In this document: piece by piece, positions 22,399-29,982 of the stretch
Layout: each line of letters opens with the position of its first letter
Numbering within the stretch: the stretch's first letter is position 1
From: Candidatus Aquiluna sp. IMCC13023
Lineage (GTDB): Bacteria; Actinomycetota; Actinomycetes; Actinomycetales; Microbacteriaceae
Assembly: GCF_000257665.1 (NCBI RefSeq)
Contig: NZ_AJKR01000002.1
Location: 248,001 to 312,000, forward strand
Direction: 5' to 3'
Length of the DNA stretch: 64,000 nucleotides
The notes under the pieces: model-generated
Told to the model about the DNA's origin: nothing
Databases searched by the model: none
Seen by the model: the letters and a program-made list of their open reading frames with translations, nothing else
Program-made: the position numbers and the translations under genes

Positions 22399-22620
22399 AT
22401 GGCCAACAAAGATGGCGTTATCGAGATCGAGGGATCGGTCGTTGAAGCCCTACCCAATGCAATGTTCCGGGTGGAGCTAACCAACGCCCACCTAGTTTTA
22501 GCCCACATCTCGGGAAAAATGCGTCAGCACTATATCCGCATTCTCCCCGGAGACCGCGTGATAGTTGAGCTGTCGACATACGATCTGACTCGCGGCCGCA
22601 TTATTTACCGCTACAAGTAG
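22399..22620 (+). CDS. infA: Translation initiation factor IF-1
   Basis: Single OB-fold factor that binds the 30S A-site; 73 residues ([20 protein letters not shown]). Separated from map by 124 bp that contains a weak GCAATT/AATTGC dyad (22290-22310) but no promoter I can defend. Only a poor ribosome site (AAGTGAG) precedes it. It heads the infA-rpmJ-rpsM-rpsK-rpoA-rplQ group. Confidence 0.96.
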   Translation: MANKDGVIEIEGSVVEALPNAMFRVELTNAHLVLAHISGKMRQHYIRILPGDRVIVELSTYDLTRGRIIYRYK

Positions 22621-22631
22621 AAAGAAAGAGC

Positions 22632-22745
22632 ATGAAGGTTAATCCAAGCGTCAAGAAGATCTGCGACAAGTGCAAGGTCATTCGTCGTCACGGAAACGTG
22701 ATGGTTATTTGCGAGAACCCTCGTCACAAGCAGCGCCAGGGCTAA
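22632..22745 (+). CDS. rpmJ: 50S ribosomal protein L36
   Basis: 37-residue zinc-binding protein. It starts [15 protein letters not shown] and retains the ligand set C11, C14, C27, H32, i.e. the zinc-containing form. AAAGAAAGAG precedes the ATG, 11 bases after infA. Confidence 0.96.
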   Translation: MKVNPSVKKICDKCKVIRRHGNVMVICENPRHKQRQG

Positions 22746-22804
22746 CAAGCCCCAGCTAAAAACTAAATAGTAAAAGCCAGCACCAAGCGAAAGCTAACCC
22801 TCGG

Positions 22805-22861
22805 TTTGAAGGCCGGGGCTCAACTTGCCAAGTTGAGATGGAGCTGTCCCAGACCTTCAAA
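22805..22861 (+). promoter_or_regulatory. Long hairpin in the rpsM leader (candidate r-protein control RNA)
   Basis: Three stacked inverted repeats. The outer arms TTTGAAGG (22805-22812) and CCTTCAAA (22854-22861) are perfect. The middle arms GGGG (22815-22818) and TCCC (22847-22850) pair with one G-T. The inner arms CTCAACTT (22819-22826) and AAGTTGAG (22830-22837) are perfect with a GCC loop. That is about 20 bp in a 57-base element ending 17 bases before rpsM, with a 9-base bulge on the 3' side. An A-tract rather than a T-tract follows, so it is not a plus-strand terminator. Confidence 0.6.
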
Positions 22862-22878
22862 AAAACGAAAGACAAATA

Positions 22879-23256
22879 ATGGCACGTATCTCCGGAGTGG
22901 ATATCCCTCGCGACAAGCGAGTGTTGATTTCCCTTACCTACATCTATGGAATTGGCCCAACTCGCTCACGCGAGATTCTGAAGGCCACCAACATCTCAGA
23001 GGACATCAGAGTTAAAGACTTGACTGATGATCAGTTGATCGCACTTCGCGACAACATTGATCAGAACTTCAAGGTTGAGGGTGACCTTCGCCGTGAAGTT
23101 GCAGCAGATATCCGCCGCAAGGTTGAGATCGGCTCATACGAAGGAATTCGTCACCGTAAGGGCCTTCCGGTCCGCGGACAGCGCACCAAGACCAATGCAA
23201 GAACACGCAAGGGTCCAAAGCGCACCGTAGCAGGCAAGAAGAAGGCAGCCCGCTAG
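22879..23256 (+). CDS. rpsM: 30S ribosomal protein S13
   Basis: 30S head protein contacting P-site tRNA; 125 residues. [15 protein letters not shown], the helix-two-turn-helix region and the basic C-terminal tail ([20 protein letters not shown]) are diagnostic. AAAGAC is its weak ribosome site, right after the leader hairpin, which may gate access. Confidence 0.97.
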   Translation: MARISGVDIPRDKRVLISLTYIYGIGPTRSREILKATNISEDIRVKDLTDDQLIALRDNIDQNFKVEGDLRREVAADIRRKVEIGSYEGIRHRKGLPVRGQRTKTNARTRKGPKRTVAGKKKAAR

Positions 23257-23287
23257 TCGCGGCTCATAGGATCTAGGAGAAAATCAA

Positions 23288-23692
23288 ATGGCAGCCCCTA
23301 AAGCATCCGCGGCAGCACGCAAGCCTCGTCGCAAGGACAAGAAGAATATTCCAGTAGGTCAGGCGCACATCCGCTCGACCTTCAACAACACCATCATCAC
23401 TATTACCGACCTAACCGGAGCAGTTATCTCCTGGTCGTCTTCTGGAGATGTTGGCTTCAAGGGTTCGCGTAAGTCAACCCCGTTCGCAGCTCAGATGGCA
23501 GCGGAGTCGGCTGCCCGCAAGGCTCAAGAACACGGTATCCGCAAGGTTGATGTCTTCGTCAAGGGCCCTGGCTCTGGACGAGAGACTGCAATTCGTTCGC
23601 TGCAGGCCGCCGGCCTGGAGGTTGGCTCAATCAGCGATGTGACCCCACAGGCTCACAACGGTTGCCGCCCTCCAAAGCGTCGCCGCGTATAA
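23288..23692 (+). CDS. rpsK: 30S ribosomal protein S11
   Basis: Platform protein that lines the mRNA exit; 134 residues with a typical Ala/Lys/Arg-rich N-terminus and the C-terminal [16 protein letters not shown] lies upstream. rpsD (S4), which follows rpsK in many bacteria, is absent here; rpoA is next. Confidence 0.97.
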   Translation: MAAPKASAAARKPRRKDKKNIPVGQAHIRSTFNNTIITITDLTGAVISWSSSGDVGFKGSRKSTPFAAQMAAESAARKAQEHGIRKVDVFVKGPGSGRETAIRSLQAAGLEVGSISDVTPQAHNGCRPPKRRRV

Positions 23693-23714
23693 CTTCAATA
23701 AAAATCTAACGCCT

Positions 23715-23772
23715 CACGCACACAGGTGCCCGCCTGCGTGTTTCCATGACGAACATCAAATAGTGGATGTTC
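23715..23772 (+). promoter_or_regulatory. Two hairpins in the rpsK-rpoA spacer
   Basis: Arms CACGCA (23715-23720)/TGCGTG (23735-23740), and GAACATC (23751-23757)/GATGTTC (23766-23772) with an 8-base loop. The second ends 6 bases before the AAAGGA site of rpoA. The 98-bp gap is long for this dense array, at the place where rpsD is missing. Confidence 0.4.
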
Positions 23773-23790
23773 AGATGAAAGGAACCAATA

Positions 23791-24780
23791 GTGCTAATTG
23801 CACAGCGCCCCACATTGCACGAAGAAGTTCTAGGACCAAACCGCTCACGATTCATCTTGGATCCGCTTGAGCCAGGATTCGGCTACACCCTCGGTAACTC
23901 GATGCGACGCACTTTGCTCAGCTCGATTCCAGGTGCAGCTGTAACAAACATTCGCATCCAAGGTGTCAGCCACGAGTTTTCAACAATCGCGGGTGTCAAG
24001 GAGGACGTTGTTGAGGTAATTCTTAACATCAAGAACCTCGTAGTTTCCTCTGAGCACGATGCTCCTGTGGTTGCTCACTTGACTAAGAGTGCTGCTGGCC
24101 CAGTAACGGCCGCGGACATCCAGGTCCCAGCCGGTGTTGAAGTTCACAACCCAGAGTTAGTTCTTGCAACCTTGAACGCTAAGGGCAAGCTAGAGATCGA
24201 GTTCATCATTGAGCGCGGTCGCGGCTATGTTCAGGCATCTCAAAACCGCAACCCAGATGCCGAAGCCGGAGTAATTCCAGTTGACTCCATCTACAGCCCA
24301 GTGCTGAAGGTTTCCTACCGCGTCGAGGCGACTCGTGCCGGTGAGTTCACTAACTTTGACAAGCTGATTGTTGACGTGGAGACCAAGCAGTCGGTTGAGC
24401 CACGCGATGCAGTTGCTTCCGCAGGTTCGACATTGGTTGAATTGTTTGGCCTAGCCAAGGAATTAAACGATGAGGCTGAAGGAATTGAAATTGGACCGGC
24501 ACCAGTCGAAATAGCTGCTTCCAATGAACTAAGCACCCCAATTGAGGATTTGGACCTAACGGTTCGTTCTTATAACTGCCTGAAGCGCGAGGGAATCAAC
24601 ACCGTTCTAGAGCTAATTGCTCTAAGCGAGGACCAGTTGATGAACATTCGCAACTTCGGCTCCAAGTCCGTTGATGAAGTCCGCGACAAGCTCACCGAGC
24701 TTGGGCTGAAGTTCAAGGACGCCGTCCCGGGTTTTGATTCCGCTTACTTCGGTGGCGGCTTCGATGAAGACCAGATCTAA
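23791..24780 (+). CDS. rpoA: RNA polymerase alpha subunit
   Basis: Alpha subunit that dimerises to nucleate polymerase assembly; 329 residues. The N-terminal domain has [28 protein letters not shown], and the C-terminal domain (from about residue 250, [19 protein letters not shown]) binds DNA and activators. GTG start with AAAGGA upstream. Confidence 0.98.
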   Translation: MLIAQRPTLHEEVLGPNRSRFILDPLEPGFGYTLGNSMRRTLLSSIPGAAVTNIRIQGVSHEFSTIAGVKEDVVEVILNIKNLVVSSEHDAPVVAHLTKSAAGPVTAADIQVPAGVEVHNPELVLATLNAKGKLEIEFIIERGRGYVQASQNRNPDAEAGVIPVDSIYSPVLKVSYRVEATRAGEFTNFDKLIVDVETKQSVEPRDAVASAGSTLVELFGLAKELNDEAEGIEIGPAPVEIAASNELSTPIEDLDLTVRSYNCLKREGINTVLELIALSEDQLMNIRNFGSKSVDEVRDKLTELGLKFKDAVPGFDSAYFGGGFDEDQI

Positions 24781-24805
24781 CCTTTAGAAATACAAGGAGA
24801 AACCA

Positions 24806-25414
24806 ATGCCTACACCAACTAAGGGACCACGCCTAGGAGGCGGACCTGCTCACGAGCGCTTGATGCTTCGTAACATGGCCACCTCACTATTCATGCACAA
24901 GCGAATCGTCACAACCGAGACCAAGGCGAAGCGCCTGCGTCCGGTTGCCGAGCGTTTGGTGTCGTTCGCAAAGCGCGGCGACCTAGCGGCTAGACGTCGA
25001 GTCATGAGACAGATCACGGACAAGAACATCGTCCACGAGCTCTTCACCGAGATCGCACCTCTAGTTGCTGGCCGTGAGGGCGGTTACACCCGCATTACCA
25101 AGCTTGGCTTCCGTAAGGGCGACAACGCTCCTATGGCAGTTATCGAGCTTGTGTTGGAGCAGGTACAGCCCAAGCCAAAGACTTCCAAGTCAAAGCCAGT
25201 CAACAACGTCGCAACCACCGCAGTAGCTGAGCCAGTTATTGAAGAGGCTGTTGAGGAAGCTGTTGAAGCCCCAGTGGCCGAAGCTGAGACTGCTGAGGCG
25301 ACTGAAGCTCCAGCGGCAGAGGTTACCGAAGCTCCGGCTGAGGAAGCAACTGAGGCTCCGGCAGCAGAAGTTACCGAAGCTCCAGCCGAAGAGGCTGAAG
25401 AGCCAAAGGCTTAG
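24806..25414 (+). CDS. rplQ: 50S ribosomal protein L17 with acidic C-terminal tail
   Basis: The core, residues 1 to about 118 ([20 protein letters not shown]; ending near AVIELVLEQ), is a normal L17. A further 80 residues are low-complexity, dominated by Glu, Ala, Pro, Thr and Val (APAEEATE-type repeats), giving 202 residues. The tail is strongly acidic, odd for an RNA-binding protein, and opposite in charge to the S17 and L15 tails. AAGGAG upstream. Confidence 0.94.
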   Translation: MPTPTKGPRLGGGPAHERLMLRNMATSLFMHKRIVTTETKAKRLRPVAERLVSFAKRGDLAARRRVMRQITDKNIVHELFTEIAPLVAGREGGYTRITKLGFRKGDNAPMAVIELVLEQVQPKPKTSKSKPVNNVATTAVAEPVIEEAVEEAVEAPVAEAETAEATEAPAAEVTEAPAEEATEAPAAEVTEAPAEEAEEPKA

Positions 25415-25433
25415 AGCCACGAAGAAGATTGAC

Positions 25434-26297
25434 ATGAACAAGCCCGCTGGTGATTCTGGCGGGCTTGTTCGCTTTCGGGTGGATCTTGCTTACGATGGAA
25501 CGGACTTTGCCGGGTGGGCAAAGCAGCCCGGTCTTCGGACCGTTGAGGGCGACTTGGTCAAGATGTTTGAAAAGATTTTTGGAAAAAGTAAGACCGATTT
25601 TGATATGCGCGTTGCTGGTAGAACCGATTCCGGCGTGCACGCGAAGCACCAAGTTTGTCACCTGGATATTCCGGAGAAGCGGCTATCTCGCATAGGTCGG
25701 GACCCACTAAATGCCTTCAGGCTGAACACCCTGATTTCCGAAGATTTGATTATTCTGGACATTCTCCCGATAACTTCTGATTTCGACGCCAGGTTCAGCG
25801 CCGTAGGCAGACGCTATCGATACACGATCGCCGATCCAAAGTTTAAAAAAGACCCAATGATGGTGCGGTACGCCCTCACTCACAAGCGCGTTCTTGATGT
25901 AAACCTCATGAACTCCGCCGCTAAAACACTGGTCGGCCTGAACGATTTTGCAGCATTCTGCAAACCCAGAGCCGGTGCAAGCACAATTCGAAACCTTACG
26001 GTTTTTGAGGTTCTGCGGCGAGAAGATGGTCTCATCACAATAGATATTCACGCGGACGCTTTTTGCCACAATATGATTAGGTCGTTGGTGGGATCAATTA
26101 TTGCGGTTTCAGATGGACGTCTCAGTGTTCAGGACCTTGTCGCGGTCCAAAAAACAGGCAAACGTGCCAATAAATTCAAGACAATTGACGCTAAGGGCTT
26201 GAGTTTGGAGTCAATTGACTACCCGGAACCGACTGAGTATGCCAAGCAGGCGATCTTAAACCGCGTGATGCGAGAAACCAGTGATAATTCTGTTTGA
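25434..26297 (+). CDS. truA: tRNA pseudouridine(38-40) synthase
   Basis: Modifies uridines 38-40 in the anticodon arm of tRNAs. 287 residues from ATG 25434 (MNKPAGDSGGLVRFRVDLAYDG). The catalytic Asp is D65 in AGRTDSGVHA. A longer open frame runs upstream into rplQ but is only rplQ in another frame. The first dozen codons lie in a 12-bp perfect inverted repeat. A GTG at 25479 beyond it is an alternative start, but would remove the first beta strand, so ATG 25434 is preferred. The stop overlaps the rplM -35 box. Confidence 0.93.
   Translation: MNKPAGDSGGLVRFRVDLAYDGTDFAGWAKQPGLRTVEGDLVKMFEKIFGKSKTDFDMRVAGRTDSGVHAKHQVCHLDIPEKRLSRIGRDPLNAFRLNTLISEDLIILDILPITSDFDARFSAVGRRYRYTIADPKFKKDPMMVRYALTHKRVLDVNLMNSAAKTLVGLNDFAAFCKPRAGASTIRNLTVFEVLRREDGLITIDIHADAFCHNMIRSLVGSIIAVSDGRLSVQDLVAVQKTGKRANKFKTIDAKGLSLESIDYPEPTEYAKQAILNRVMRETSDNSV
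25436..25470 (+). terminator. 12-bp perfect stem-loop over the truA start
   Basis: GAACAAGCCCGC (25436-25447) pairs perfectly with GCGGGCTTGTTC (25459-25470) across an 11-base loop. It lies 21 bases after the rplQ stop, where a terminator for the r-protein operon is expected, yet inside truA codons 1-13. Only a weak T-rich run (GCTTT) follows, so it may be a leaky terminator or a translation-blocking hairpin for truA. Confidence 0.5.
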
Positions 26298-26323
26298 CCA
26301 GGCGGCCATCAATCCCCTAGACT
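26294..26323 (+). promoter_or_regulatory. Promoter of rplM-rpsI
   Basis: TTGACC (26294-26299), 18-bp spacer, TAGACT (26318-26323), matching the geometry of the rpsL promoter. The -35 overlaps the truA stop. The predicted leader before rplM is about 80 nt. Confidence 0.65.
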
Positions 26324-26409
26324 TAGCGTTTGGTCCGGCATTGTCGGCTGGTTTGAAACCGCTTTTTACAAGGCGGAATCACACAAACGAAACTATGAGG
26401 TAATTTAGC

Positions 26410-26853
26410 GTGCGTACTTATTCGCCAAAGGCCAGCGAGCTGAGCCACGAGTGGTTTGTCATTGACGCCACGGACATCGTGCTGGGGCGCCTTGCGTCTC
26501 ACGCAGCAGTATTGCTGCGTGGAAAGCACAAGCCAACTTTCGCAGCCCACATGGACAACGGTGACTTCGTCATCATTGTCAACGCTGAGAAGGTTGTCCT
26601 AACCGGCGACAAGCTTGCCCAGAAGAAGGCCTACCGTCACTCCGGCTACCCAGGCGGCTTGACCACCACGTCTTACTCCGACCTAATGGAGAAGAACCCT
26701 CAGCGTGCTGTCGAGAAGGCAATTCGCGGAATGCTTCCAAAGAACAAGCTGGGCGACCAGCTAATCGGCAAGCTAAAGGTTTACGCAGGCAGCAACCACC
26801 CACACGAGGCCCAGAAGGCCAAGCCTTTCACCATCGATCAGATCGCCCAGTAA
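26410..26853 (+). CDS. rplM: 50S ribosomal protein L13
   Basis: Early assembly protein of the 50S subunit; 147 residues ([48 protein letters not shown]). The GTG start at 26410 follows a weak GAGGTAATTT site. Paired with rpsI as in nearly all bacteria. Confidence 0.97.
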   Translation: MRTYSPKASELSHEWFVIDATDIVLGRLASHAAVLLRGKHKPTFAAHMDNGDFVIIVNAEKVVLTGDKLAQKKAYRHSGYPGGLTTTSYSDLMEKNPQRAVEKAIRGMLPKNKLGDQLIGKLKVYAGSNHPHEAQKAKPFTIDQIAQ

Positions 26854-26858
26854 GGACA

Positions 26859-27356
26859 ATGACCTTGGCAGAAAACACAGTCGAAGAGACACCAGAAGTC
26901 GAAGCGGACACTTCCTACTCAACCGAGTCAGAGCCAGTTAAGGCTGTGCGCTCACGCGGCAACCTTACTCAGCCAGGCTCCGGCCTAGGTCGACGTAAAG
27001 AAGCAGTTGCTCGAGTTCGCCTAGTTCCTGGTACCGGCAAAATAACGGTAAACAAGCGTTCAATCGAGGATTATTTCCCAAACAAGTTGCACCAGCAGCT
27101 GATCAACGATCCGTTTACTGTTCTGGAGCTGCAGGGTGCGTATGACGTAACAGCCAGCATCGACGGCGGCGGAATCGCTGGACAGGCCGGCGCACTGAGA
27201 CTTGGTATCTCCCGTGCTCTAAACGAGATGGATACCGACAACAACCGAGCCATCTTGAAAAAGGCTGGCTTCCTACGTCGCGACTCACGCGTTATCGAGT
27301 CAAAGAAGGCCGGCCTAAAGAAGGCCCGCAAGGCCTCTCAGTTCTCGAAGCGCTAA
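26859..27356 (+). CDS. rpsI: 30S ribosomal protein S9 with acidic N-terminal extension
   Basis: The core begins near residue 42 ([19 protein letters not shown]) and ends in the conserved [12 protein letters not shown], whose last residues touch P-site tRNA. The 165-residue length includes about 40 N-terminal residues rich in Glu, Thr and Ser. AAGGAC precedes the ATG, 5 bases after rplM. Confidence 0.96.
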   Translation: MTLAENTVEETPEVEADTSYSTESEPVKAVRSRGNLTQPGSGLGRRKEAVARVRLVPGTGKITVNKRSIEDYFPNKLHQQLINDPFTVLELQGAYDVTASIDGGGIAGQAGALRLGISRALNEMDTDNNRAILKKAGFLRRDSRVIESKKAGLKKARKASQFSKR

Positions 27357-27371
27357 GCAAAGCACTTCGCC

Positions 27372-28715
27372 ATGGCCAGGCTTTTTGGCACCGATGGAGT
27401 TCGCGGAACAGCGGGCCGTGAAATTACGGCTGAGTTTGCTCTTAAGTTAGCTCAGGCCGCCGCAATCGTTCTCGCCAAAACTGCTAGGGAAAACGGCGAC
27501 AGACCTCGAGCCGTAGTAGCACACGATCCAAGAATTTCTTCCGACTTCATTTCCGCTGCCGTTTCGGCGGGGCTGGCCGCGTCCGGAATAGATGTCTTTG
27601 ATGCCGGCGTGGTTCCTACTCCCGCAGCCGCTTATTTGACCGCAGACATAGGTGCTGACTTTGGCGTCATCATCTCGGCAAGCCATAACTCGGCTCCAGA
27701 TAATGGCATTAAATTTTTCTCTCGTGGCGGCCACAAACTTCCAGACTCGCTTGAGGATCAGATCGAAGCGGAGTTCGGCAATAGCCATGATGTGATCGGC
27801 GCCGAGGTTGGCAAAATAACTAGATTCTCGGATGCTGAAGATCGCTATCTTGTCCATCTTCTTGGAGCTGTTCGAGTGAGCCTAAAGGGTCTCAAGGTGG
27901 TTATCGATGCTGCCAACGGAGCGGCCAGCGCTATTTCCCCGCAGGCGTTTATTGACGCCGGCGCAGACGTTGTTTTGATTGGTGCGGATCCAGACGGACT
28001 GAACATTAACGCCGGCTATGGCTCTACCTATCTGAGCGCGCTGCAGGCAGCCGTGTTAGAAAATAATGCCGATTTTGGTATTGCACACGACGGAGATGCT
28101 GACCGAACGCTAGCAGTTGATCATCTTGGCAACATCGTTGATGGAGATCACATCATGGCGATTTTGGCAATCAGCATGAAGGAATCAGGGGACCTTGCCC
28201 GGAACACCTTGGTCACCACCGTGATGTCAAACCTGGGCCTTCGTTTGACGATGAAAAAGCATGAAATTGAGGTTATCGAGACGCAAGTTGGCGATCGCTA
28301 CGTCCTTGAGGCGATGCGCGATGGCGGGTATTCACTAGGCGGCGAGCAGTCCGGTCACATAATCTTTTCCCAGTATGCAACTACTGGGGATGGAGTCCTA
28401 ACCGGCCTTCAGATCGCGTCCAGGATGATACAAACCGGTAAGTCCTTGGCTGAATTGGCCTCGGAGATGCCGGTTTTTCCTCAGGTGTTGATAAACGTGC
28501 CGGACGTTGATAAGTCTCGCGTCAATGATGTTGCGTTGCAGGAATTGGTTGCCCAAGCTAGTGCCGAACTCGGGGACGAGGGTCGGGTTTTGCTTAGGGC
28601 TTCCGGAACAGAGTCTCTGGTTAGGGTGATGGTGGAGGCCGCAGATCATGGAACAGCACAGGGCTGGGCCGATCGCATAGCTCGAATGGTAGAGACGCGG
28701 CTTGCTCTTGGCTAA
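27372..28715 (+). CDS. glmM: Phosphoglucosamine mutase
   Basis: Converts glucosamine-6-phosphate to glucosamine-1-phosphate for peptidoglycan precursors; 447 residues. The active-site serine is S104 in ISASHN. The metal loop DGDADR and the sugar/phosphate-binding GEQSGH and [12 protein letters not shown] motifs are intact. Fifteen bases after rpsI, the common actinobacterial rplM-rpsI-glmM order; its partner GlmS lies about 1.3 kb downstream. Confidence 0.97.
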   Translation: MARLFGTDGVRGTAGREITAEFALKLAQAAAIVLAKTARENGDRPRAVVAHDPRISSDFISAAVSAGLAASGIDVFDAGVVPTPAAAYLTADIGADFGVIISASHNSAPDNGIKFFSRGGHKLPDSLEDQIEAEFGNSHDVIGAEVGKITRFSDAEDRYLVHLLGAVRVSLKGLKVVIDAANGAASAISPQAFIDAGADVVLIGADPDGLNINAGYGSTYLSALQAAVLENNADFGIAHDGDADRTLAVDHLGNIVDGDHIMAILAISMKESGDLARNTLVTTVMSNLGLRLTMKKHEIEVIETQVGDRYVLEAMRDGGYSLGGEQSGHIIFSQYATTGDGVLTGLQIASRMIQTGKSLAELASEMPVFPQVLINVPDVDKSRVNDVALQELVAQASAELGDEGRVLLRASGTESLVRVMVEAADHGTAQGWADRIARMVETRLALG

Positions 28716-29007
28716 AACTGTTCAGCTGCGTCGTTATCAAATAGCCCCAGGGATGCTCGAGGATTTTCGGGCATGGTTGAATCAAGAGGTTCTTCCGATC
28801 AGGGCCAAATTTGGTTTTCATGTCGAATTTATGTACGTCGACAATAAAAACAGTGAGTTTATTTGGGCAGTTTCAGTTCCGGGTTCACTAAATGATTTTT
28901 TGGAGATAGAAAATCGATACGATGGCTCGGAAGAGAGGCTCGCCGCCGGTTTGAAGAGGCCCGACTGTTTCCTGAGTGTCGATACTCGATTTGTCGACGA
29001 GAGCTAA
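28708..29007 (+). CDS. Small NIPSNAP-like protein
   Basis: About 99 residues in a dimeric alpha/beta-barrel-like pattern: [19 protein letters not shown], a pairing segment [21 protein letters not shown], and a Tyr-Asp-containing C-terminus. It resembles NIPSNAP-domain proteins, whose bacterial role is unknown. The TTG at 28708 is the likely start (an in-frame TTG lies at 28702), overlapping the glmM stop with no strong ribosome site. Its stop codon overlaps that of the converging coaA by three bases. Family call moderate. Confidence 0.65.
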   Translation: MAKTVQLRRYQIAPGMLEDFRAWLNQEVLPIRAKFGFHVEFMYVDNKNSEFIWAVSVPGSLNDFLEIENRYDGSEERLAAGLKRPDCFLSVDTRFVDES

Positions 29008-29951
29008 ATCTTTCTGACCTGAACCCTTTGTACTCTGTGTCCCTCGCCTTTTTGCATTACAAGGGTTGCCCTTGATCTGGTCGGTTCGATGTTTTGCTCC
29101 AAGTTCGGAAGATTTATGTCTTTCCAAAAGCCGGCTGCTCTAGCTATAGCTTGTTCTTTGGTGAGCTCAGTGGTTAATTGGTGAAAGTAAGATCTTGGGT
29201 TTAGAAATGCCGTTTCCCAAAGTTTGTCAAACCTCGACAGATACCACTCTTTGATTGTTCCCGGATCCGCGTCTATATAGATGCTGAAATCGAAATAGTC
29301 GCTCAGCGCAACTTCCTGCCCGGCAGAGGGGGGCTGCAAAACGTTGAGCCCTTCGACGATTAGAACATCTGGAGCGTTTACCGTCGCGAATTCGTCCGGA
29401 ACGATGTCATATGTCAGGTGGTCATACACCGGGGCGGTGACCCCGGTCTTTCCCGATTTTATGTCTGAGATGAACTGCAACAATCTTTTGCGGTCGTAGC
29501 TTTCAGGGAAGCCCTTTTTGGCAAGAAGGCCGCGTCGCTCTAATTCTGCATTTGGGTAGAGGAAGCCGTCTGTGGTGACTAGCTCGACTTTTGGAGTCCC
29601 TTCCCACCTTGTCATCAATTCTCTAAGTAACCTTGCGGCGGTTGATTTCCCAACTGCGACCGACCCGGCAATCCCGATTATGAACGGCGTTCTTTGGGCC
29701 CTCGCTCCATAAAAGCCCTCGGTGTTTCGATGCAGGGCCTGAGTTGAGGTGGCGTAAAGAGATAGCAGGTGGCTAACCGGAAGATAGACCTCCGTGACTT
29801 CTTTGATATCAAGAAAATCACCCAGACCGCGCAGTTTCGTGACCTCTTGTTCGGTAAGAGGAAGTTGTGTTGCATTGCCCAGCTCAGCCCAATCTGCTCG
29901 CTCTATGGCGAGATATGGGGAAAGGCTGTCGGTGCCGTGCGCTGTGCTCAC
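29004..29951 (-). CDS. coaA: Pantothenate kinase, type I
   Basis: First step of CoA synthesis: phosphorylates pantothenate. 315 residues with P-loop GSVAVGKST at residues 96-104, the following VTTDGFLYPN and FPESYDRKRLLQF segments, and the C-terminal WKDINLPNLEQNI region of the bacterial PanK-I family. GTG start at 29951, divergent from glmS with only 31 bp between the two starts. It converges on the NIPSNAP-like gene. Confidence 0.96.
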   Translation of the reverse strand: MSTAHGTDSLSPYLAIERADWAELGNATQLPLTEQEVTKLRGLGDFLDIKEVTEVYLPVSHLLSLYATSTQALHRNTEGFYGARAQRTPFIIGIAGSVAVGKSTAARLLRELMTRWEGTPKVELVTTDGFLYPNAELERRGLLAKKGFPESYDRKRLLQFISDIKSGKTGVTAPVYDHLTYDIVPDEFATVNAPDVLIVEGLNVLQPPSAGQEVALSDYFDFSIYIDADPGTIKEWYLSRFDKLWETAFLNPRSYFHQLTTELTKEQAIARAAGFWKDINLPNLEQNIEPTRSRATLVMQKGEGHRVQRVQVRKI

Positions 29952-29968
29952 AAGGGCCTATTCTGCCC

Positions 29969-29974
29969 TAGAAT
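29969..29974 (+). promoter_or_regulatory. Possible -10 element of glmS
   Basis: TAGAAT lies 8 bases before the glmS ATG with no ribosome-binding sequence between. This may be another leaderless or near-leaderless transcript, in the narrow coaA/glmS divergent gap. Confidence 0.35.
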
Positions 29975-29982
29975 TAGGGCTC

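Noticed and set aside
29952-29982. glmS ribozyme or riboswitch upstream of glmS
   Set aside because: Only 31 bp separate coaA and glmS; there is no room, and this element is known mainly from Firmicutes.
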